Assembly (NCBI RefSeq): GCF_008831075.1
Contig: NZ_WBJX01000002.1
Coordinates: 620,001 to 684,000, forward strand
Length of the DNA: 64,000 nucleotides
Origin: Pseudoclavibacter terrae
GTDB taxonomy: Bacteria; Actinomycetota; Actinomycetes; Actinomycetales; Microbacteriaceae
Direction: 5' to 3'
In this document: positions 25,083 through 33,634 of the stretch, one piece after another
How positions within the stretch are numbered: the first letter of the stretch is position 1
Layout: the number at the start of each line of letters is the position of its first letter
Program-made: the position numbers and the translations under genes
The notes under the pieces: generated by a model
What the model saw: the letters and a program-made list of their open reading frames with translations, nothing else
What the model was told of the DNA's origin: nothing
Database searches by the model: none

Positions 25083-25910
25083 ATGTCTCAGGCCAGTGCA
25101 CCGAAGCGAGTCCGAATTCGACACTTCCAGGCGGCCAAGGCCGCTGGTGAGCGCATCACCGCACTCACCAGCTACGACGCCATGACCGCTGCGGTGTTTG
25201 ACGAAGCCGGCATCGACGTGCTCCTCGTCGGCGATTCCGCCGCGACGACCGTGCTCGGCGAGACCTCCACGCTGCCTGTCACGGTCGACGAGCTGATTCC
25301 CATGGCGCGCTCTGTCGCGCGCGGCGTGTCGCGGGCCCTTGTCGTCGCGGATCTCCCGTTCGGCAGCTACGAGCGCGGACCCGAGCAGGCGCTGGACACC
25401 GCGGTCCGCTTCATGAAGGAAGCAGGCGTGCAGGCGGTGAAGCTCGAGGGCGGCGTGCGATCGCACGCGACCATCAAGCGCATCGTGGAGGCGGGCATCC
25501 CCGTCATGGCCCATATCGGCTACACGCCGCAGAGCGAGCACGGTCTCGGTGGGCACGTCGTCCAGGGCAGGGGCGACTCCGCTGAGCGCGTGCGCGCGGA
25601 TGCACGAGCCGTGCAGGACGCCGGCGCCTTCAGCGTCGTGCTCGAGATGGTGCCGGCGGTGCTCGCCGCCGAGATCACCCGGGAGCTCGCCATCCCCACC
25701 ATCGGCATCGGCGCCGGTGCTGAATGCGACGGGCAGATCCTCGTCTGGACTGACGCGATGGGCCTCGGCACGGGGCGCGTGCCGCGATTCGTCCGCAAGT
25801 ACGCGGACCTTCGCACGACGCTCCTCGACGCGGCATCCGCGTACCGCGACGAGGTCAAGTCAGGGGCGTTCCCCTCCGCCGCCGAGAGCTTCGAAGACCA
25901 GACCAGCTAG
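25083..25910 (+). CDS. panB: 3-methyl-2-oxobutanoate hydroxymethyltransferase
   Basis: A 275-residue class II aldolase-like TIM barrel catalysing the first step of pantothenate and CoA synthesis. It transfers a hydroxymethyl group from methylene-tetrahydrofolate to ketoisovalerate. Motifs: [33 protein letters not shown] (metal Asp), [25 protein letters not shown], and [14 protein letters not shown] with the catalytic Glu, then [13 protein letters not shown]. The longer upstream frame is antisense to glnA2 and is not used; a TATGAT -10 box sits 7 nt before ATG 25083. It appears monocistronic. Confidence 0.94.
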   Translation: MSQASAPKRVRIRHFQAAKAAGERITALTSYDAMTAAVFDEAGIDVLLVGDSAATTVLGETSTLPVTVDELIPMARSVARGVSRALVVADLPFGSYERGPEQALDTAVRFMKEAGVQAVKLEGGVRSHATIKRIVEAGIPVMAHIGYTPQSEHGLGGHVVQGRGDSAERVRADARAVQDAGAFSVVLEMVPAVLAAEITRELAIPTIGIGAGAECDGQILVWTDAMGLGTGRVPRFVRKYADLRTTLLDAASAYRDEVKSGAFPSAAESFEDQTS

Positions 25911-25939
25911 CTGCGTCAGACGGCCGACGGAGGTGCGAG

Positions 25940-26128
25940 TCAGCGGTCCTCGTCGGCTTCCTCCTCGGCCCAGGCCTTTGCTCGCTCCTGCAGCTTCTCG
26001 GGGGCACGCTTCGCCTCCGCCTCAGAGGCGAACGGGCCGACGAGCTCGGAGCCGAGGGACTGCTTTCCGACCTCGACCTCTCCCGTGCGCGAGTTGTACC
26101 AGAATTCCTGTGCATGCGTATCGGTCAT
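25940..26128 (-). CDS. Small SPOR-like/hypothetical protein
   Basis: A 62-residue protein beginning MTDTHAQEFWYNSRTGEVEVG and ending in a charged helix (LQERAKAWAEEEADEDR). It resembles short actinobacterial proteins annotated as SPOR-like that lie beside methionine aminopeptidase; the function is unknown. The frame runs on antisense to map, but the true start is ATG 26128, 7 nt after TACGCT on the minus strand, implying leaderless translation. Its promoter lies inside the map coding sequence. Confidence 0.75.
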   Translation of the reverse strand: MTDTHAQEFWYNSRTGEVEVGKQSLGSELVGPFASEAEAKRAPEKLQERAKAWAEEEADEDR

Positions 26129-26141
26129 AGGCTCAAGCGTA
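26128..26141. promoter_or_regulatory. Interlocked divergent leaderless promoters
   Basis: On the plus strand TAGGCT (26128-26133) is followed by 7 nt and map ATG 26141. On the minus strand TACGCT (26141-26136) is followed by 7 nt and ATG 26128. Each -10 box touches the other gene's start codon, so two polymerases could not occupy both promoters at once. Confidence 0.65.
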
Positions 26142-27013
26142 TGCCGAAAGACCCGAGAACCGGACTCCTCACACCCGGCCGAAGCGCACCAGTCAGATCC
26201 GTCCCGTCCTCGATCGCACGACCGCCGTACGTCGGCAAGCAGGCACCGGACACGTGGACCGGCGGTGACGTGTACACGCCAGACGAGGTCGCACGCATTG
26301 CTCGAGCGTCCGCGATCGCCGCCGACGCGCTCCAGCACCTGGAACAGCACGTCGTTCCCGGCATCACGACGGACGAGCTCGACAGCATCGCCCACGAGTT
26401 CGTGACGACCCGCGGCGCCTACCCGTCGACGCTCGGCTACCGCGGGTTCCCGAAGGCAAGCTGCACCTCGCTCAACGAAGTCATCTGCCACGGAATCCCC
26501 GATGACACGCGGCTCGAATCGGGTGACATCCTCAACGTCGACATCACCGCCTACTTCGAGGGGATGCACGGCGACACGAACCGCATGTACCTCGTCGGCG
26601 AGGTGGATGAGGAGTCCCGGCTGCTCGTCGAGCGAACCCACGAGGCCATGATGCGCGGTATCGCCGCCGCGAAGCCGGGTCGCCAGGTCAACGTCATCGG
26701 CCGAGTCATCGAGAAGTACGCGGGCCGGTTCGGCTACGGGGTCGTCCGGGACTACACGGGTCACGGGGTCGGCGGGGCATTCCACTCCGGCCTCATCATC
26801 CCGCACTACGACGCTCCCCAGTACACGACCGTCATCGAAGAGGGCATGGTCTTCACGGTCGAGCCCATGCTCACGCTCGGAACATCCGACTGGCGTCTCT
26901 GGGAGGACGGATGGACGGTCGTCACCGCCGACGGGTCCCGCTGCGCGCAGTGGGAGCACACCGTCGTCGTCACCGCGGAAGGAGCGCGCCTCCTCACGGT
27001 TCCAACAGCCTGA
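26141..27013 (+). CDS. map: Methionine aminopeptidase, type I
   Basis: A 290-residue M24A metalloprotease that removes initiator methionine from new proteins. The actinobacterial N-terminal extension (MPKDPRTGLLTPGRSAPVR, with a Pro-rich SH3-binding-like stretch) precedes the pita-bread domain. Metal ligands are in NVDITAYFEGMHGDTNR (the two Asp), the TGHGVGGAFHSG His, the VFTVEPMLTLG Glu and the QWEHTVVVT Glu. Start: ATG 26141 after a TAGGCT box with 7-nt spacing; no Shine-Dalgarno. The promoter overlaps that of the divergent 62-residue gene. Confidence 0.94.
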   Translation: MPKDPRTGLLTPGRSAPVRSVPSSIARPPYVGKQAPDTWTGGDVYTPDEVARIARASAIAADALQHLEQHVVPGITTDELDSIAHEFVTTRGAYPSTLGYRGFPKASCTSLNEVICHGIPDDTRLESGDILNVDITAYFEGMHGDTNRMYLVGEVDEESRLLVERTHEAMMRGIAAAKPGRQVNVIGRVIEKYAGRFGYGVVRDYTGHGVGGAFHSGLIIPHYDAPQYTTVIEEGMVFTVEPMLTLGTSDWRLWEDGWTVVTADGSRCAQWEHTVVVTAEGARLLTVPTA

Positions 27014-27051
27014 CGCCCCCGACGGCGAAGGGCCATCGCCCCCGCGCCCGA

Positions 27052-27057
27052 TATGCT
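27052..27057 (+). promoter_or_regulatory. Leaderless -10 element of ppgK
   Basis: TATGCT followed by exactly 7 nt and ATG 27065; no ribosome binding site. Confidence 0.6.
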
Positions 27058-27064
27058 CGCAGGC

Positions 27065-27847
27065 ATGGGGAAGAGCAGAGCCACGAAGGCCATCGGCATC
27101 GACATCGGCGGGACCGGCATCAAGGGAGCGCTTGTCGACCTGCAGACAGGAGAGCTCCTCTCCAAGCGCCGGAAGGTGCCGACTCCGGTCGGCGGGGATC
27201 CCCGCGAGGTGATCGAGGCGACGATGGAGATCGTCCGGAAGATCTGGGCCAAGGACCTCGACGGCGACACCGACGTGCCCGTCGGCATCAGCGTCCCCGC
27301 GATCGTCAAGCACGGCGTGACCCGATCAGCCGCCAACATCTCGCCGCTGTGGATCAACTTCGCGGCTCGCGCGGCGTTCTCGGAAGCTGTGGGCCGGGAG
27401 GTCGCACTCGCCAACGATGCGGACGCGGCCGGCATCGCCGAGGTCCGATTCGGCGTCGCCCACGGCCGGCTCGACAGCGTCATCATGACCACGCTCGGCA
27501 CCGGCATCGGCACGGCGATGTTCTACGGCGGCCACCTGTTCCCGAACTCCGAGCTCGGCCACATCGGCATCGGCGAGCACAGCGACTACGAGAAGTACGC
27601 ATCGTCGAAGGTCCGGGAGCGCGAGGAGCTGTCATTCGCGGAATGGGGGGCTCGCCTCACCCCGTACTACCGTCAGCTCGAAGCACTGTTCTCCCCCGAC
27701 GTGTTCATCGTCTCCGGGGGCATCTCGAAGCAGGCCGATGAGTTCCTCCACTACATCGATGTGGAGACGCCGATCGTGGTGGCCGAATTCATGAACAACG
27801 CCGGGATCGTCGGCTCGGCGTGCCTCGCAGCAGAGCACTGGGTGTAG
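27065..27847 (+). CDS. ppgK: Polyphosphate glucokinase
   Basis: A 260-residue ROK-family sugar kinase. It has the phosphate-binding IGIDIGGTGIKGALVD at the N-terminus, GISVPAIV, the catalytic NDADAAGIAE, MTTLGTGIGTAMFYGG, and ELGHIGIGEHSDYEKYAS, typical of actinobacterial PPGK. It phosphorylates glucose using inorganic polyphosphate, and often ATP too. It lacks the cysteine-rich zinc motif of many ROK kinases, consistent with this subgroup. Start: ATG 27065, 7 nt after TATGCT, which excludes the upstream in-frame ATG at 27053 because it lies inside the -10 box. Confidence 0.92.
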   Translation: MGKSRATKAIGIDIGGTGIKGALVDLQTGELLSKRRKVPTPVGGDPREVIEATMEIVRKIWAKDLDGDTDVPVGISVPAIVKHGVTRSAANISPLWINFAARAAFSEAVGREVALANDADAAGIAEVRFGVAHGRLDSVIMTTLGTGIGTAMFYGGHLFPNSELGHIGIGEHSDYEKYASSKVREREELSFAEWGARLTPYYRQLEALFSPDVFIVSGGISKQADEFLHYIDVETPIVVAEFMNNAGIVGSACLAAEHWV

Positions 27848-27860
27848 GACTTCCAAGCAC

Positions 27861-27900
27861 GACGAGAGGCCGGGGCGACGCGTCGCCCCGGCCTCTCGTC
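27861..27900. terminator. Perfect 40-bp palindromic terminator
   Basis: A 20-bp arm (GACGAGAGGCCGGGGCGACG) is followed at once by its exact complement. It lies between ppgK and the 3' end of the convergent RNase P RNA gene and can serve both. It lacks a long T-run. Confidence 0.75.
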
Positions 27901-27907
27901 TCCAAAC

Positions 27908-28307
27908 TGAGGTGAGCAGGCCGACCGATACGCCGGGTTCTGTCCCGACTTGCGTCGGGGGCGGCCATCTCTCTCGCTCGCACGTTGCCGCGCGAATCTA
28001 GCGGCCTACCCGGGGACTCGGCGAGCAGCGTCGTCATCCCCTGTATGGCCTTGCTCCGGACGAGGTTTACCGTGCGGCACCTGTCACCAGGCACCCGGTG
28101 GGCTCTTACCCCACCCTTTCACCCTTACCCCTGCGTCCCGGAGGACGTCCCGCTCCTCGAAGGAAGCGGCGGCGGGGCGGTCTGCTTTCTGTGGCACTGT
28201 CTCGCGGGTTTCCCCGGGTGGGCGTTACCCACCGTCCTGCTCTGCGGAGCCCGGACGTTCCTCGGCATGGTCTCCCATGACGCGACCGCCTGGTCGACCT
28301 ACTCGCC
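27908..28307 (-). ncRNA. rnpB: RNase P RNA (bacterial class A)
   Basis: The minus strand reads as the catalytic RNA of RNase P, which matures tRNA 5' ends. Near the 5' end is the conserved GAGGAACGTCCGGGCTCC block (P4 5' strand and neighbours). Towards the 3' end are GGGTGAAAGGGTGGGGTAAG, GGTAAACC and GACAGAACCCGGCGTAT (P4 3' strand). The ends GGCGAGTAGGTCGACC and GGTCGGCCTGCTCACC pair as helix P1 with one mismatch. The 5' end is placed about 5 nt after a TAGCAT -10 box on the minus strand (28312-28317); the exact ends are approximate. Open frames over this region are not genes. Confidence 0.93.
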
Positions 28308-28311
28308 AGCA

Positions 28312-28317
28312 ATGCTA
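28312..28317 (-). promoter_or_regulatory. -10 element of rnpB
   Basis: TAGCAT on the minus strand, a few nt upstream of the predicted RNase P RNA 5' end. No good -35 is seen at the expected distance. Confidence 0.5.
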
Positions 28318-28625
28318 CCGCCCTGAACGTGGCCCCGGACCGCCGCGACGGCACGGCACTCGCGAGCGCGCTGGCATCGTCGTGTCAAACAACAAATTCG
28401 GCGCACGCCGAGGCACTTCCCATCCCGCGGGAGATCGCTTGATAACGACTTAGTGAACGGCGTGGATGAACTCATATGTTCGTGTACGCTCCAAAAGCGC
28501 ACGGCATTTCCACACGCAGATCTCAGGAATGCCGTGCTCGAACCGCCGCGTTCTCGCAGCGAATCCGGGCAATGACTGCCCGTAACGGCGGTTCACTCGC
28601 AGTCAAGGACTTAAGGAGGAGTTCA
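28318..28625 (+). promoter_or_regulatory. Promoter region and leader of the sugar ABC operon
   Basis: This 308-bp gap separates rnpB from the binding-protein gene. It holds a palindrome TCGGCG-CA-CGCCGA (28398-28411) that could be an operator, and a -10 candidate TACGCT (28485-28490) that would give a leader of about 130 nt. The strong Shine-Dalgarno AAGGAGGA precedes ATG 28626. I see no gene in it. A LacI-family regulator is encoded 7 kb downstream. Confidence 0.4.
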
Positions 28626-29942
28626 ATGACAACATCCACGAAGCGGCGCGCCGCAACAGCGGTTGCCGCACTCGCAGTCGCCGGTCTGGGTCTGACCGCC
28701 TGTTCAGGCGGACCCGGTGTGCAGGACAACTCAGGTGCCCCCAGTGACAACAAGGTCACGATCTACGGCACCATCGTCGACGCCGAAGCAGAGCTCCTCG
28801 AGGAGTCCTGGTCCGGCTGGGCGGAAGAGAACGGCATCGAGATCGTCTACGAGGGCTCCAAGGAGTTCGAGACGCAGATCTCCGTCCGCGCTCAGGGTGG
28901 CACGCCGCCCGACGTCGCGATCTTCCCGCAGCCTGGCCTCATGGGCGACCTCGCCAGCACGGGACTGCTCACCGAAGCACCTGAGGGCGTCGTGAGCAAC
29001 CTCGAAGAGTACTGGTCCGAGGACTGGAAGACGTACTCCTCGTACGACGGAACCGTCTACGGCGCGCCGCTCATGGCGAACCTCAAGGGCTTCGTCTGGT
29101 ACTCCCCCAAGTTCTTCAAGGACAACGGCTACGAAGTCCCGAAGACGTGGGAAGAGCTCGTCACCCTCACGGGCGAGATCCAGGGCAAGACGGGCACCGC
29201 GCCGTGGTGCGCGGGCTTCGGCTCCGACGCGGCAACCGGCTGGCCCGGAACCGACTGGATCGAAGACCTCGTCATCCGCATGCACGGACCCGAGGTGTAC
29301 GACCAGTGGGTCGCCAACGAGATCCCCTTCACCGACGAGCGCATCCAGGCGTCGTTCGAAGAGGCAGGCAAGATCCTCACGAACCCCGACTACGTCAACG
29401 CGGGCTTCGGTGACGTGCGCTCCATCAACTCGACGGCATTCGGCGACGTTGCCCCCAAGCTCGTCGACGGCACGTGCGCACTCCACCACCAGGCTTCCTT
29501 CTACGACGGCTTCATCACCGAAGCCGGCGGCACCGTGGGCGAGGACGGCGACGTCTGGGCCTTCATGACGCCCCCAGCAGAGGGCAAGGAGCAGGCAGTC
29601 ACCGGCGGCGGTGAGATCGTCGGATCGTTCAACTCGGACGAGGACACCGTCAAGGTGCTCGAGTACCTCTCCAGCCCGGAGTGGGCGAACAGCCGCGTCG
29701 CGCTCGGTGGCGTCATCAGCGCGAACACGGGTCTTGACCCTGCCAACGCGAAGAGCCCGATCCTGCAGGAGTCCATCCAGATCCTTCAGGACCCCGAGAC
29801 GACCTTCCGCTTCGACGGGTCTGACCTCATGCCGTCGGCAGTGGGCGCAGGTACGTTCTGGAAGGGCATCATCGACTGGATCAACGGCACGGACGTCAAC
29901 ACCGTGACGACCCAGATCGAATCAGGCTGGCCCTCCAGCTAA
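28626..29942 (+). CDS. Carbohydrate ABC transporter substrate-binding lipoprotein
   Basis: A 438-residue family-1 extracellular solute-binding protein with a lipoprotein signal peptide (hydrophobic AVAALAVAGLGLTAC, lipobox LTAC, acylated Cys26). Segments such as KFFKDNGYEVPKTWEELVTLTGEI, APWCAGFGSDAATGWPGTDWIED and MHGPEVYDQWV match the alpha-glucoside-binding (AglE-like) subgroup. It would capture a di- or oligosaccharide outside the membrane. Start: ATG 28626 with a near-perfect Shine-Dalgarno AAGGAGGA 5 nt away; the upstream in-frame ATG at 28476 has no signal. Two permease genes follow after a hairpin. Confidence 0.88.
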   Translation: MTTSTKRRAATAVAALAVAGLGLTACSGGPGVQDNSGAPSDNKVTIYGTIVDAEAELLEESWSGWAEENGIEIVYEGSKEFETQISVRAQGGTPPDVAIFPQPGLMGDLASTGLLTEAPEGVVSNLEEYWSEDWKTYSSYDGTVYGAPLMANLKGFVWYSPKFFKDNGYEVPKTWEELVTLTGEIQGKTGTAPWCAGFGSDAATGWPGTDWIEDLVIRMHGPEVYDQWVANEIPFTDERIQASFEEAGKILTNPDYVNAGFGDVRSINSTAFGDVAPKLVDGTCALHHQASFYDGFITEAGGTVGEDGDVWAFMTPPAEGKEQAVTGGGEIVGSFNSDEDTVKVLEYLSSPEWANSRVALGGVISANTGLDPANAKSPILQESIQILQDPETTFRFDGSDLMPSAVGAGTFWKGIIDWINGTDVNTVTTQIESGWPSS

Positions 29943-29948
29943 GCACTC

Positions 29949-29984
29949 GTGTGGAGCATCCGGCGTTCGCCGGGTGCTCCACAC
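29949..29984 (+). terminator. Intercistronic hairpin after the binding-protein gene
   Basis: A 16-bp stem (GTGTGGAGCATCCGGC with one wobble) and 4-nt loop, 7 nt after the stop codon. There is no T-run, so it more likely protects the upstream mRNA or lowers read-through to the permeases than ends transcription fully. Confidence 0.6.
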
Positions 29985-30054
29985 GCATTCCACCGCACGG
30001 ACGACGTCGTCCCCCGCGAACGAACGTGCTTGTCTGCCACCCTGGAAGGTCACC

Positions 30055-31185
30055 ATGGCAAGTTTCTTCACGTGGTTGGCTCAATTGCCACCATTCCTGC
30101 AAGTCCCGATCGTCATCATCGCGTTCCTCGCGGTGGTCGCGCTCATCGTCTACTTCGTCGAGCTCGCTCCTCGTCCAGGCACCAAGTACACGGTGCTCCG
30201 CCTCGTGGTCTGCATCGCAGTCCCGGTCGCGCTCGTCTTCATCCTGGGCACGTACACCTGGGCTGCCATCATCGCCATCGTGCTCGGCGCGCTGCTCTTC
30301 TGGCTCGACAGCCGGTCGCGTGAAGGTGCCGGCTACCTCATCGGTCTCATCGGCTTCTTCGGCCCAGCGCTCATCCTCGTCGTCGTCGGCCTCATCGTGC
30401 CGAGCATCCAGACGACCGGGCAGGCGTTCACGAACAAGTCCGGCGATTTCGTCGGCCTCGAGAACTTCATCTGGATCTTCACGCAGCCGAGCGGCCTCCG
30501 GACGGTCTTCAACACGATCATCTGGGTCGTCGTGACGCCGATCCTGTCGACGGTCGCGGGCCTGGCCTACGCCGTCTTCATCGACAAGTCGCGCGGCGAG
30601 AAGTTCCTGAAGGCGCTCGTCTTCATGCCCATGGCGATCTCGTTCGTCGGCGCGTCGATCATCTTCCGGTTCATGTACACGGCACGGCCCGCAGACCAGG
30701 ACCAGATCGGCCTCCTCAACCAGATCCTCGTCTGGTTCGGCGGACAGCCGTACGACTTCCTGGCCGAGTCGCCGCTCAACACGTTCTTCCTCATCATCGT
30801 CCTGATCTGGGTGCAGACCGGTTTCGCCATGGTCGTGCTGTCCGCAGCCATCAAGGGCGTGCCGATGGACCAGATCGAGGCCGCATCGCTCGACGGCGCC
30901 AACCCGTGGCAGCGTTTCATCAACGTCACGGTTCCCGGCATCCGCTCATCGCTCGTCGTCGTCGTGACGACGATCTCCATCGCGTCGCTGAAGGTCTTCG
31001 ACATCGTTCGCACGATGACCGCAGGCGCCAACGACACGAGCGTCATCGCCAACGAGATGTACACGCAGTTCAAGACCTTCGAGACCGGACGATCGGCCGC
31101 CTTCGCGGTCGTGCTGTTCATCCTCGTGCTGCCGATCATCATCTACAACGCGAACCAGATGAAGAAGCAGAGGGAGATCCGATGA
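30055..31185 (+). CDS. Sugar ABC transporter permease (AglF-like)
   Basis: A 376-residue membrane permease. It is longer than the usual 290-320 residues because of an N-terminal extension with about three extra hydrophobic segments (residues 15-95) before the canonical helix (GFFGPALILVVVGLIVPSI). The MalF-type domain carries the EAA loop EAASLDGANPWQRFINVTVPGI near residue 285, which docks the ATPase. It ends in the basic tail NQMKKQREIR. Start: ATG 30055 with GGAAGGT upstream. Its stop overlaps the next permease start by 4 nt. Import is presumably driven by the ATPase encoded at 32334-33485. Confidence 0.88.
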   Translation: MASFFTWLAQLPPFLQVPIVIIAFLAVVALIVYFVELAPRPGTKYTVLRLVVCIAVPVALVFILGTYTWAAIIAIVLGALLFWLDSRSREGAGYLIGLIGFFGPALILVVVGLIVPSIQTTGQAFTNKSGDFVGLENFIWIFTQPSGLRTVFNTIIWVVVTPILSTVAGLAYAVFIDKSRGEKFLKALVFMPMAISFVGASIIFRFMYTARPADQDQIGLLNQILVWFGGQPYDFLAESPLNTFFLIIVLIWVQTGFAMVVLSAAIKGVPMDQIEAASLDGANPWQRFINVTVPGIRSSLVVVVTTISIASLKVFDIVRTMTAGANDTSVIANEMYTQFKTFETGRSAAFAVVLFILVLPIIIYNANQMKKQREIR

Positions 31186-32144
31186 GCGCCATCGTTCCAG
31201 TCGAACTTCCCGTCGACACCAAGACGGCGGAGCAGCTCGCGCGAGGCGAGCAGAGCACAAGCGGCAAGGTCAAGAAGAATCTCACCAGTCGATGGGCCAC
31301 CATCGCGGCGATCGCCATCGCCGTCATCTGGACCATCCCGACGTTCGGACTCTTCGTCTCCTCGTTCCGCCCCAAGGCGGAGGTCGTCAGCACCGGCTGG
31401 TGGACGATCTTCGAGAACTGGGGCTTCACCTTCGACAACTACGTCGAGGTGCTCGCCTCGGGCAACACGCAGCTGACGATGGCTCAGGCCTTCCTCAACT
31501 CGATCGTGATCGCCCTCCCCGCGACGGTCATCCCGCTCGCGATCGCGCTGCTCGCCGCCTACGGGTTCGCCTGGATGGACTTCAAGGGCAAGAACTGGCT
31601 GTTCATCCTGGTCTTCGCACTGCAGGTCGTGCCCATCCAGATGGCGCTCGTCCCGCTCCTGCAGCTCTTCGCTCGCGGCGAGATCTTCGGCGTCCCCGTC
31701 ATCGCGGCGTTCGGCGCTGACGCCGGATTCGCGCAGGTGTGGATCGCACACTCGATCTTCGCCATGCCGCTCGCGATCTTCCTGCTGCACAACTTCATCG
31801 CAGAGATTCCGCGTGAGGTCATCGAAGCGGCTCGGGTCGACGGCGCGAGCCACGGCCAGATCTTCTTCCGCATCATCGTCCCGCTGACGCTGCCCGCAGT
31901 GGCCTCGTTCGGCATCTTCCAGTTCCTCTGGGTCTGGAACGACCTGCTCGTCGCGCTCGTGTTCGCCGACGGTGCGGTCGCCCCGATGACAAAGCTGCTC
32001 GCCGAGATCACGGGCTCCCGCGGTCAGGAATGGCCGTTGCTCACGGCGGGCGCGTTCCTGTCCATCCTGGTTCCGCTCATCGTGTTCTTCTCGCTGCAGC
32101 GGTACTTCGTCCGGGGCCTCCTGGCTGGATCCACGAAGGGGTAG
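31182..32144 (+). CDS. Sugar ABC transporter permease (AglG/MalG-like)
   Basis: A 320-residue MalG-type permease with six predicted helices. A cytoplasmic N-terminal segment of about 40 residues precedes the first helix (WATIAAIAIAVIWTIPTFGLFV). The EAA loop is EAARVDGASHGQIFFRIIVPLTLP. It pairs with the preceding permease, overlapping it as ATGA, to form the membrane channel for a carbohydrate. The C-terminus FFSLQRYFVRGLLAGSTKG is typical of the family. Transcription probably stops at the GC-rich hairpin about 35 bp downstream. Confidence 0.9.
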   Translation: MSAIVPVELPVDTKTAEQLARGEQSTSGKVKKNLTSRWATIAAIAIAVIWTIPTFGLFVSSFRPKAEVVSTGWWTIFENWGFTFDNYVEVLASGNTQLTMAQAFLNSIVIALPATVIPLAIALLAAYGFAWMDFKGKNWLFILVFALQVVPIQMALVPLLQLFARGEIFGVPVIAAFGADAGFAQVWIAHSIFAMPLAIFLLHNFIAEIPREVIEAARVDGASHGQIFFRIIVPLTLPAVASFGIFQFLWVWNDLLVALVFADGAVAPMTKLLAEITGSRGQEWPLLTAGAFLSILVPLIVFFSLQRYFVRGLLAGSTKG

Positions 32145-32179
32145 GACCGTGCCGGCACCATCGCGTGCCAGCAACACCG

Positions 32180-32209
32180 AGGAGGGGGAGCCGCGAGGCT
32201 CCCCCTCCT
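32180..32209 (+). terminator. Terminator of the ABC permease operon
   Basis: A 13-bp perfect stem (AGGAGGGGGAGCC) with GCGA tetraloop, followed by TTCGT. It is the likely end of the plus-strand operon. Confidence 0.75.
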
Positions 32210-32275
32210 TCGTGTCTGGCACGCGCCTCGCGCCGCGGCGAGACCGTGTTGAGCAAGATATGGACACGGACAGCA

Positions 32276-32315
32276 GAACGCCCTCCGCAGATCGCGAGAT
32301 CTGCGGAGGGCGTTC
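32276..32315. terminator. Terminator of the ABC ATPase gene
   Basis: An 18-bp perfect stem (GAACGCCCTCCGCAGATC) with GCGA tetraloop, 19 bp from the minus-strand ATPase stop. It is convergent with the previous hairpin. Confidence 0.78.
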
Positions 32316-32333
32316 CGCATGTGCGGGTGGCTG

Positions 32334-33485
32334 CTAGCTGGTTGCCGCGCCGCTCGCGAGAGCGTCGTTCGCCTCCTGGAGGCGGATGGCCTCCGTGAGC
32401 GCACCGCTGATGCGCTGCTCCGTCTCCGGGTCGAAGATGTGGATGTGGTCGTTGTCGGTCGTGACGTAGATCGTCTCGCCGACCTCGGGGTGGCTGCGGC
32501 CGTCCACGCGAGCGACGATGTCCGTGCGCTTCCCGTCGATCATCGAGTGGCCGTAGAGGTATCCCTCGGCGCCGAGCTCCTCGACCAGGTCGACCTCGAC
32601 CTTGAGGCCGGGCTTCTCCTCGCGCGAGATGATGATGTCGTCCGGGCGAACGCCGACGGTCGCGGTGCCCGACTTGAGCTTCGCCAGCGTCGCGCGCTCG
32701 AGCGGGATGACGTCGGTGCCGAAGCGGACGCCCTCGGAGGTCAGGTCGGCACCGAAGATGTTCATCGACGGGCTGCCGATGAAGCCAGCGACGAAGACGT
32801 TCTTCGGCTTCGCGTAGAGCTCACGCGGCGTTCCGACCTGCTGCAGCACGCCGTCCTTGAGCACGGCGATGCGGTCGCCCATGGTGAGCGCCTCGGTCTG
32901 GTCGTGCGTGACGTAGACCGTCGTGACGCCGAGACGGCGGGTGAGGCTCGCGATCTGCGTACGCGTCTGCACGCGCAGCTTCGCGTCGAGGTTCGAGAGC
33001 GGCTCATCCATGAGGAACACCTGGGGGCTGCGGACGATGGCGCGGCCCATCGCAACGCGCTGGCGCTGACCACCGGAGAGCGCCTTCGGCTTGCGGTCGA
33101 GGTAGGGCTCGAGGTCGAGGATCTTGGCGGCCTCCAGGACGCGCTTCGCACGCTCTTCCTTGTTGATGCCTGCGATCTTGAGGGCGAAGCCCATGTTCTC
33201 GCCGACGGTCATGTGCGGGTAGAGCGCGTAGCTCTGGAACACCATGGCGATGTCGCGGTCCTTGGGCGGGAGATGCGTGACGTCGCGGTCGCCGATGAGG
33301 ATGCGCCCGCGGTTCACCTCCTCGAGGCCTGCGAGCATGCGCAGCGACGTGGACTTGCCGCAGCCGGACGGGCCGACGAGGACGAGGAACTCTCCGTCGT
33401 CGATCTCGAGGTCCAAGCTGTCGACCGCTGGGCGAGCGCCCTCGGTGTAGATGCGCGAGGCGCTTTCAAAGGTCACAGTTGCCAT
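32334..33485 (-). CDS. Sugar ABC transporter ATP-binding protein (UgpC/MsmK type)
   Basis: A 383-residue ATPase of the carbohydrate uptake family. It has Walker A GPSGCGKST, the Q-loop VFQSYALYPHMTV, the signature LSGGQRQRVAMGRAI, Walker B VFLMDEPLSNLD and the H-loop VTHDQ. A C-terminal TOBE/regulatory region covers residues 235-383. MsmK/UgpC-type ATPases often energise several sugar importers; this one lies convergent to the permease genes, so it probably serves them and perhaps others. A hairpin (33504-33521) lies in its 5' leader, just before the ribosome binding site. Confidence 0.92.
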   Translation of the reverse strand: MATVTFESASRIYTEGARPAVDSLDLEIDDGEFLVLVGPSGCGKSTSLRMLAGLEEVNRGRILIGDRDVTHLPPKDRDIAMVFQSYALYPHMTVGENMGFALKIAGINKEERAKRVLEAAKILDLEPYLDRKPKALSGGQRQRVAMGRAIVRSPQVFLMDEPLSNLDAKLRVQTRTQIASLTRRLGVTTVYVTHDQTEALTMGDRIAVLKDGVLQQVGTPRELYAKPKNVFVAGFIGSPSMNIFGADLTSEGVRFGTDVIPLERATLAKLKSGTATVGVRPDDIIISREEKPGLKVEVDLVEELGAEGYLYGHSMIDGKRTDIVARVDGRSHPEVGETIYVTTDNDHIHIFDPETEQRISGALTEAIRLQEANDALASGAATS

Positions 33486-33634
33486 AGGAGTACTCCCTCA
33501 TTACCGGCAGGTACGTGCCGGACGATCCGTAGTAATAGGTGAGGAGCAACGATGCGTTTCACTGCAAGCGACGCCGTCGGCGCTCCACCACTGAGTATGT
33601 CAGAACTCAGCGGCAGGCGCGCGACTTGTTCGCA

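Noticed and set aside
25940-27313. 457-codon minus-strand frame over map
   Set aside because: Only its last 62 codons make a plausible protein; the rest is antisense to methionine aminopeptidase.
27950-28453. Several open frames over the RNase P RNA
   Set aside because: The RNA's conserved blocks and P1 pairing explain the sequence; the frames have no protein features.
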